From Ardenticatenales bacterium (lineage in GTDB: Bacteria; Chloroflexota; Anaerolineae; Promineifilales; Promineifilaceae): a stretch of DNA of 64,000 bases. A program made the translations under genes and the position numbers. The stretch lies in contig JACKBL010000005.1 of NCBI GenBank assembly GCA_020634515.1, positions 124,001 through 188,000 on the forward strand, given 5' to 3'. Below, in pieces: positions 58,735 to 64,000 of the stretch. Position 1 is the first letter of the stretch. Each line of letters starts with the position of its first letter. A model generated the notes under the pieces. It was not told the origin of the DNA, did not search any database, and saw only the letters and a program-made list of their open reading frames with translations.

Positions 58735-59947
58735 CATGACGAGGACGGCTGCTGCTCAGACGGCGGATTTGCCGCTGGCGGATTGGGCGCGGACGATGAA
58801 GCGTTCGGTGCTGCGGCAGATGATTGCGGTGGTGTCTCGGCCGGGTGTGCTTTCGTTTGCGGGGGGATTGCCGGCATCCGACCTTTTCCCCAACGCCGAA
58901 TATGCCCAGGCCCTCGCCCACGTCCTTACCCACGACCCCCGCGCCCTGCAATACGGCCCTCCCTATCCCCCCCTGAAAGCGCATATTGCCGCCCTTATGG
59001 CGCAGCGCGGCGTTGCCTGCGACAGCGAGGATATCTTCATCACCACCGGCGCGCAGCAAGGCCTGAACGTGCTGGCGCAAATGCTGCTCAATCGCGGCGG
59101 GCAGGTGTTGCTGGAAGAGATTGTCTACACCGGCATTCAGCAGGTGGTGGCCCCCATGCAGCCACACCTCCTCACCGTGCCCACCGACCTGCGCACGGGC
59201 ATGGATGTGGACGCCGTGGCCGCGTTGCTGGCGCGAGGCGCGCGCCCTGCGTTTATCTACGTCATCCCGGAGGCGCATAATCCGCTGGGCGTGAGCCTGA
59301 GCCTGGAAAAGCGGCATCAACTGGTAGACCTGGCGCGCCGCTACCGGGTTCCCATCGTGGAAGATGATGCCTATGGCTTCCTCATTTACGGCCAGCCGGG
59401 GGGCGAACGGCGCGTGCTGCCGCCGCTGCGGGCGCTGGAGCCGGATTGGGTGTTTTATGTCGGTTCGTTTTCCAAGATCATGGCACCGGCGCTGCGGTTG
59501 GGGTGGATGGTGGCCCCGCCGGCGTTGACGCCGAAGTTGACGGTGGTAAAGGAGGCGGGCGACCTGGAGACATCGGCGCTGACGCAACGGGCGGTGTCGC
59601 GTTATCTGGATGAGGGGTGGTTGCCGGCACATGTGGCCCATTTACGGCAGGCATACCAGGAGCGACGGGATGTGATGCTGGCGGCGCTGGAGGCGTATTT
59701 CCCTGGTGAGGCGCGTTGGACCCGGCCCAATGCCGGCATGTTCATCTGGGTAGAATTTCCGCGCGACATCGACTGCGTTCGCCTGTTGGACACCGCCGTC
59801 ACCGAAGAAAAAGTCGCCTACATCCCCGGCCACGCCTTCGCCGCCCCCGGCATCGATGCCGGCCACTGCCTCCGCCTCAGCTTCTCCAACTGCCCGCCAG
59901 ACCAGATCGAAGACGGTATCCGCCGCCTGGCCCGAATCCTTGCCTGA
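58724..59947 (+). CDS. class I/II PLP aminotransferase (probable aromatic amino acid aminotransferase)
   Basis: 407 residues. SFAGGLPASDLFP near the start, TTGAQQGLNVLAQMLLN, YVIPEAHNPLGVSLS, VEDDAYGFLIYG and the PLP lysine in YVGSFSKIMAPALRLGW (Lys about 250). It resembles LysN/2-aminoadipate and aromatic aminotransferases of the MocR-related group. Followed by HPPD, it most likely converts tyrosine to 4-hydroxyphenylpyruvate. GAGGAG precedes the ATG at 58724; further ATGs at 58727 and 58736 are possible. Confidence 0.87.
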   Translation: MMIDMTRTAAAQTADLPLADWARTMKRSVLRQMIAVVSRPGVLSFAGGLPASDLFPNAEYAQALAHVLTHDPRALQYGPPYPPLKAHIAALMAQRGVACDSEDIFITTGAQQGLNVLAQMLLNRGGQVLLEEIVYTGIQQVVAPMQPHLLTVPTDLRTGMDVDAVAALLARGARPAFIYVIPEAHNPLGVSLSLEKRHQLVDLARRYRVPIVEDDAYGFLIYGQPGGERRVLPPLRALEPDWVFYVGSFSKIMAPALRLGWMVAPPALTPKLTVVKEAGDLETSALTQRAVSRYLDEGWLPAHVAHLRQAYQERRDVMLAALEAYFPGEARWTRPNAGMFIWVEFPRDIDCVRLLDTAVTEEKVAYIPGHAFAAPGIDAGHCLRLSFSNCPPDQIEDGIRRLARILA

Positions 59948-59997
59948 ACAATCTTCATACCTCATACCTCATCCTTCATCCCTTAAAGGAGAACCCC

Positions 59998-61113
59998 ATG
60001 TCCGAAGACTTCCTGCCTATAAAAAGTATCGACCACGTTGAGCTTTACGTCGGCAATGCCAAGCAATCGGCGCATTATTACCGCACCGGCTTTGGTTTCG
60101 CCAACACCGCCTATAGCGGCCTGGAAACAGGCAACCGCGACAACGCCTCCTATGTCATGGAGCAGGGCAAAATCCGCCTGGTGCTGACCACCTCATTTAG
60201 CCCGGACAGCCCCATTGCTCGCCACTGCCACCTGCATGGGGATGGCGTCGCCGTCATCGCCATAGAGGTTCCCGACGCCGCCAGCGCCTACCGCGAGACC
60301 ACGAAGCGGGGCGCGACGGGAGCCATTCCCCCTACCCGCGTCGAGGATGAACACGGCATCTTTTCCTACGCCGCCATCCGCACCTATGGCGACACCTTGA
60401 TCAAGTTCGTGGACCGGTCGGCATACAACGGCCCCTTTGCGCCCGGCTACGTGGCGCGCAACGGTTTCGGCAACGGAACCACGCCACGCCAGCGGCACAA
60501 GGGGTTGGGGCTGGCGGTTATTGACCACATGGTGGGCAATGTGGAACTGGGGGCCATGAACCGCTGGGTGGAATTTTTCGCCATGACGATGGGTTTTAGC
60601 CAGCTTATCCACTTCGACGACCAGGACATTTCCACGGAATACTCCGCCCTGATGTCCAAAGTGATGCAGGACGGCACGGGTAAGGTAAAGTTTCCCATTA
60701 ACGAACCGGCGGAAGGAAAAAAGAAATCGCAAATTCAGGAATACCTCGACTACTATTATGGTCCCGGCGTGCAGCATATTGCCTGCTCCACAGGCGACAT
60801 TTTAGCGACGGTGAAGCAGTTGCGCGACAATGGCGTTGAGTTTTTGCGCGTGCCCACGACGTATTATGCGGACCTGGAAGCGCGTGTTGGCAAAATTGAC
60901 GAGCCGGTGGATGAGTTGGCGGACCTGGGTATCCTGGTGGATCGGGATGAAGAGGGGTATCTGCTGCAAATCTTCAGCAAGCCGGTGCAGGACCGCCCCA
61001 CGCTGTTTTTCGAGATTATTGAGCGACATGGTTCGCGGGGCTTTGGCAAGGGCAATTTCAAGGCGCTGTTTGAATCGCTGGAGCGGGAACAGGCGCTGCG
61101 GGGCAATCTGTAA
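59998..61113 (+). CDS. hpd: 4-hydroxyphenylpyruvate dioxygenase
   Basis: 371 residues from ATG 59998, with AAAGGAG upstream. Two vicinal-oxygen-chelate domains; the iron ligands are His in IDHMVGNV (about 176), His in GVQHIACST (about 259) and Glu in FFEIIERHGSRGFGKGNFKALF (about 338), the last being the family C-terminal signature. It converts 4-hydroxyphenylpyruvate to homogentisate with O2, showing an aerobic host. Confidence 0.96.
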   Translation: MSEDFLPIKSIDHVELYVGNAKQSAHYYRTGFGFANTAYSGLETGNRDNASYVMEQGKIRLVLTTSFSPDSPIARHCHLHGDGVAVIAIEVPDAASAYRETTKRGATGAIPPTRVEDEHGIFSYAAIRTYGDTLIKFVDRSAYNGPFAPGYVARNGFGNGTTPRQRHKGLGLAVIDHMVGNVELGAMNRWVEFFAMTMGFSQLIHFDDQDISTEYSALMSKVMQDGTGKVKFPINEPAEGKKKSQIQEYLDYYYGPGVQHIACSTGDILATVKQLRDNGVEFLRVPTTYYADLEARVGKIDEPVDELADLGILVDRDEEGYLLQIFSKPVQDRPTLFFEIIERHGSRGFGKGNFKALFESLEREQALRGNL

Positions 61114-61173
61114 GAACGGATAATAGGGTAACGCGCCGCCAAAGTGCGTCGCAACCGCGAACGGAGACATGAG

Positions 61174-62352
61174 ATGACTTACTATTACAAATTGGGCCAG
61201 GTGACGCATAAGCGACACACGCAGTTTCGGCAGCCGAACGGCGCTTTGTATCATGAGGAGGTGATGGGGATTCACGGATTTGCCGGCATTCAATCCATCC
61301 TCTACCACATCTACCCCCCCACCGCCGTGCGCCAGGTTGAATTGGAAACCAAGATCGAGATCCCCTACGAAGATGGCGGCCCCCTGCGCCACCGCCACTT
61401 CCGCACCGCCCCCATCCCCCCCGGCGGCGACGCCATCACCGGGCAAGTTCCCCTCATGGGCAACAACGATGTGGTTGTCTCCATTGCCCGGCCCACCGAA
61501 CCCATGGACTACTGGTATCGCTTCGCCCATGGTGACACGATGATTTTCGTCCACGACGGCACAGGCGTACTGGAAAGTCAGTTTGGCCGCCTGCGCTACC
61601 GTCCGGGTGACTACCTGGTCATGCCCACGGGCGTGACATGGCGCATCCTTCCTGATGAAGACGTGGCGCAGCGATTCCTCGTCGCCGAGGCTTTCGGCCA
61701 CATCGAACCACCGAAACGATACATCAACAACTACGGCCAATTCCTGGAACACGCCCCCTTTTGCGAGCGGGACATTCGCCCCCCGGATGAACTCGTCACC
61801 TACGACGAGCGAGGCGAATTCGCCGTGCATGTGAAGGCGCGCGACCGCATCACCCGCTACATTTACGATCACCACCCGCTGGACGTGGTCGGGTGGGATG
61901 GACATCTGTGGCCCTTCGCCTTTAACATTGAGGATTTCGAACCGATCACGGGGCGCGTCCACCAGCCACCACCCGTCCACCAGACGTTCGACGGTCCCAA
62001 TTTCGTCATCTGCTCCTTCGTGCCCCGCCTCTTTGATTACCACCCGGAGGCCATTCCGGCCCCCTACAACCACTCCAACGTCGATTCCGACGAGGTACTC
62101 TACTACGTCGAAGGCAACTTCATGTCCCGCAAGGGTATTGACCGTGCCTCCTTCACGGTCCATCCCAACGGCATTCCGCACGGGCCGCATCCGGGCACGT
62201 ATGAAGGCTCCATTGGCAAGGAACGCACGGAAGAGCTGGCCGTCATGATTGACACGTTTCACCCCCTGCGCATGACCACCTACGCGCGTGGCTATGAAGA
62301 CGAGCAATACGTTTATAGTTGGCTACCGTATATGCACCAGGCTGCTGCCTGA
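61174..62352 (+). CDS. hmgA: homogentisate 1,2-dioxygenase
   Basis: 392 residues from ATG 61174 (GGAG upstream; frame open to 61144). Cupin fold with RRHFRTAPIPPGG-like start of the barrel, LRYRPGDYLVMPTGVTWRI, FNHSNVDSDEVLYYVEGNF and FTVHPNGIPHGPHPGTYEGSIGKERTEELAVMIDTF, which carries the metal-binding His and Glu residues. It opens the ring of homogentisate to maleylacetoacetate. Length fits the short bacterial type. The later enzymes (isomerase, fumarylacetoacetase) are not in the window. Confidence 0.94.
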   Translation: MTYYYKLGQVTHKRHTQFRQPNGALYHEEVMGIHGFAGIQSILYHIYPPTAVRQVELETKIEIPYEDGGPLRHRHFRTAPIPPGGDAITGQVPLMGNNDVVVSIARPTEPMDYWYRFAHGDTMIFVHDGTGVLESQFGRLRYRPGDYLVMPTGVTWRILPDEDVAQRFLVAEAFGHIEPPKRYINNYGQFLEHAPFCERDIRPPDELVTYDERGEFAVHVKARDRITRYIYDHHPLDVVGWDGHLWPFAFNIEDFEPITGRVHQPPPVHQTFDGPNFVICSFVPRLFDYHPEAIPAPYNHSNVDSDEVLYYVEGNFMSRKGIDRASFTVHPNGIPHGPHPGTYEGSIGKERTEELAVMIDTFHPLRMTTYARGYEDEQYVYSWLPYMHQAAA

Positions 62353-62417
62353 GAATATCCTTCCCTTCCCTGGCGCGACGCGCATCCAACGCGTGTCGCG
62401 CCTTCTTTCCCCAGAAC

Positions 62418-63041
62418 GTGATCCTCAATCCTGCCCACCTCGTCAGCCACGACCGCTACAAACTCCTGATTGGCACGATTTTGCCCCGCCCTATTGCCTG
62501 GGTGAGCAGCATGGATGCGTCAGGGCGGCTTAATCTGGCTCCCTTTTCCTATTTTACGGCGGTCTGCCCGGACCCGATGACGCTGATGTTTTGCCCTGGC
62601 TTGCATCCCGACGGGCGCAAGAAGGATACCTGGCGCAATATCGAGGAAGTGCCGGCATTTGTGATCAACCTGACGAACGAGGAAACCGCCGCGGCTATGA
62701 ATCTATCGGCGGCGATTTTGCCGCCGGGCGAATCGGAATTCGCCTGGGCGGGCGTCACGCCTGCCGCCAGTGAAACCATCCCCGTGCCGCGCGTGGCCGA
62801 AGCGCCCGTTTCCTTTGAGTGTACACTGCAACGGATTGTCGTTGTTAGCGATCAGCCGGGGGGCGGGGCGGCCATTTTCGGCACGGTGCAGTGCATCCAC
62901 GTCCGCGATGACCTCTACGTGAATGGCTACATTTCGCGGGAACGGCTGCGTCCGATTGGTCGGCTTGCCGGCAACAGCTACACACGCACCACGGACACCT
63001 TCGATCTGCGCCGTCCCCCATCCCCCCCCGCCAGACCCTGA
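62418..63041 (+). CDS. flavin reductase-like FMN-binding protein
   Basis: 207 residues from GTG 62418 (ILNPAHLVSHDRYKLLIGTI, IAWVSS), chosen because the family starts this way; the frame runs back to 62319 inside hmgA. Split-barrel FMN-binding domain with LNLAPFSYFTAVCPDPMTLM and a later FECTLQRIVVV, GTVQCIHVRDDLY. It may reduce or bind FMN for an oxygenase, or be a member of unknown role. Last gene of the tyrosine operon. Confidence 0.8.
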   Translation: MILNPAHLVSHDRYKLLIGTILPRPIAWVSSMDASGRLNLAPFSYFTAVCPDPMTLMFCPGLHPDGRKKDTWRNIEEVPAFVINLTNEETAAAMNLSAAILPPGESEFAWAGVTPAASETIPVPRVAEAPVSFECTLQRIVVVSDQPGGGAAIFGTVQCIHVRDDLYVNGYISRERLRPIGRLAGNSYTRTTDTFDLRRPPSPPARP

Positions 63042-63072
63042 CGATTTTCTGCTTTGTTTACGACGCACCCTC

Positions 63073-63152
63073 ATCTTCCCGGAAGCTGTTAGAATGTAAG
63101 GGGCGTTGCATTTTGCAACATTTTTGGCCGGACATTGAGCTTCCGGGAAGGT
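63073..63152. repeat. CTTCCCGGAAG hairpin with nested insertion
   Basis: Left arm ATCTTCCCGGAAGCT and right arm AGCTTCCGGGAAGGT are 50 bp apart, with an inner hairpin GTTGCATTTTGCAAC in between. Related to the 28-kb array. Confidence 0.65.
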
Positions 63153-63183
63153 TTGTGGGCACATGTGCGCATAGACTGCGTCG

Positions 63184-63214
63184 TTACCTGCTTTACATGT
63201 TTTGTTGGTATAAT
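63184..63214 (+). promoter_or_regulatory. possible promoter of the last gene
   Basis: Perfect TATAAT at 63209-63214 with a weak TTACCT at 63184 (19-bp spacer), 52 bp before the ATG. Confidence 0.4.
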
Positions 63215-63265
63215 CCGTGCCGGCATTTGCCCCTACCGCGATACAACCCTCTACAAGGATCGTTT

Positions 63266-63946
63266 ATGAAAACGCCCTCAAATCCCAACAACCTTCCCGG
63301 CCCCATAGCCAGCTTCTTTGTCGTTCTCATTGCCGGCATCCTTGCCATGGCGATCTTATTTGGCTGGTCGCTTGGCTGGGGCTGGATTTGGAGCCGCTTT
63401 TTGCCCCTCACCCTCTTCGAGGCATCCTTGCTCACCATGCTGGCTACATTCGCCGTTATCTTCAGTGTCGTCCGTTTTTTCGGCGGGCCGCATACCAACT
63501 CCTTCGTGGACCTGCCCGACTACGAGGATTGGGAGGAAGACGACGAGGAAGAGTACACTATCCCTACCACCCGCTTCTGGAAAAGAATGGAAAACCGCAC
63601 GCGCGAGAAAGTTTTCCACTACGTCCTGTCAAACGAGATTTATGATAATGCCAGCCTTGCCCCCCAGGCGCGCGGCCTGATGAATGATCAGCAGCTCCAG
63701 GAACTGGCAATCCGCCTGGGAGAAATCGCCATTCAGGTTCTCAAACGGAAGCGCAGAAATGTACGCACCCTTGCCATCAACGTCGGGCAGTTGCGGCAGG
63801 AAATGCAAAAAATGGGGCTGCAACCCTACGACGATGATATGCTGCGCCTGACCGCGGAAACGGTCAACGATTTGCTGGAAGAAGACGAAGAGGAAATTGG
63901 CTTCTTCGCGGATATGATCCGAAACAAACGCTGGCAAGAGAGCTGA
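63266..63946 (+). CDS. membrane protein with acidic cytoplasmic domain, function unknown
   Basis: 226 residues from ATG 63266 (frame open to 63113). Two transmembrane segments (about 12-38 and 47-68) are followed by a strongly acidic stretch (LPDYEDWEEDDEEEYTIPTT, about 77-96) and a helical cytoplasmic domain to the end. No family recognised. Complete within the window; the remaining 54 bases contain only a GTGGTCAGTGG-type short repeat. Confidence 0.7.
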   Translation: MKTPSNPNNLPGPIASFFVVLIAGILAMAILFGWSLGWGWIWSRFLPLTLFEASLLTMLATFAVIFSVVRFFGGPHTNSFVDLPDYEDWEEDDEEEYTIPTTRFWKRMENRTREKVFHYVLSNEIYDNASLAPQARGLMNDQQLQELAIRLGEIAIQVLKRKRRNVRTLAINVGQLRQEMQKMGLQPYDDDMLRLTAETVNDLLEEDEEEIGFFADMIRNKRWQES

Positions 63947-64000
63947 CCATTGTGTAGCGCGCGTTTCTCACGAAAATAGTGGTCAGTGGATAGTGAATAG

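Larger units (their letters stand above)
5774..63338. repeat. dispersed palindromic octamer TGCCGGCA
   Basis: I located 59 copies by eye, the first at 5774 and the last at 63331, inside genes and between them. With about 58% GC, chance expectation is one to two per 64 kb. Copies are missing from 1-5773, 43540-49920 and 53594-57845. In coding regions it most often encodes Asp/Asn-Ala-Gly or Leu-Pro-Ala. Confidence 0.85.

Noticed and set aside
1..64000. tRNA, rRNA, CRISPR arrays, prophage structural genes or a replication origin
   Set aside because: I saw no cloverleaf or rRNA core, no repeat-spacer array, no phage structural genes and no DnaA-box cluster. A covariance scan would be needed to exclude small RNAs.

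Overview
The window looks like a chromosome segment of a GC-rich bacterium, most likely a member of the Chloroflexota (Anaerolineae-like). This is inferred from the style of the Pst proteins, the PTP-rich lipoproteins and the mix of aerobic catabolism with a simple envelope; no rRNA or tRNA is present to confirm it. The backbone is dense and carries a very frequent palindrome, TGCCGGCA (I located about 59 copies by eye). The palindrome is absent from three stretches of different composition: positions 1-5.7 kb, about 43.6-49.9 kb and about 53.6-57.8 kb.

Layout. 1-5.3 kb is a lower-GC accessory stretch with a halogenase-like flavoprotein and its overlapping TPR partner, a DUF4386 gene flanked by two decayed copies of one membrane-protein tail, and a small membrane protein. 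5.7-12.1 kb is a minus-strand set of small-molecule genes: FAD oxidoreductase, P-loop kinase-like protein, MFS exporter, DegT-type aminotransferase overlapping a Gfo/Idh/MocA dehydrogenase, and NUDIX. 13.2-23.5 kb is a P1 peptidase followed by a full phosphate regulon (phoU, arsC-like phosphatase, pstB, pstA, pstC, pstS, phoR, phoB). 23.7-33.1 kb holds envelope and housekeeping genes (Slt-type transglycosylase, signal peptidase I, a thioesterase, a miniature binding protein, mltG, ruvX, lysA). 33.9-41.8 kb carries a KimA-like permease, pfkA, a secreted beta-sandwich protein and the pyruvate dehydrogenase genes E2, E1-beta and E1-alpha. 42.5-51.7 kb is a defence-like island. 52.2-54.1 kb is uvrC, then an orphan membrane protein and a TPR protein. 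58.2-63.0 kb is a tyrosine/homogentisate catabolic operon with an Lrp-type regulator.

Most notable. (1) PstA is 732 residues long and carries, in its first extracytoplasmic loop, a complete PstS-like domain whose two halves are in circularly permuted order relative to the separate PstS two genes upstream. (2) An AT-rich three-gene cassette (DUF262 protein, DUF3696-type ATPase, and a protein whose C-terminus resembles the colicin E3 16S rRNA nuclease domain) sits between the ATPase genes and the helicase gene of a BREX-derived operon that lacks PglX and PglZ. (3) On both strands the DNA 5' of many TGCCGGCA sites is G-rich and the DNA 3' is C-rich, independent of gene direction. (4) A 103-bp MITE with IS66-like ends is present in four copies, three with perfect 8-bp target duplications, and one insertion is proven by a filled/empty-site comparison inside the window. 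(5) At least six further families of hairpin repeats occupy the intergenic regions, one amplified into a seven-unit 108-bp tandem array.

How the genes work together. PhoR-PhoB probably controls pstS-pstC-pstA-pstB, with candidate Pho boxes upstream of pstS, and the arsC-like enzyme would deal with arsenate entering by the same transporter. The tyrosine operon runs regulator, aminotransferase, HPPD, homogentisate dioxygenase and flavin reductase from a recognisable promoter.
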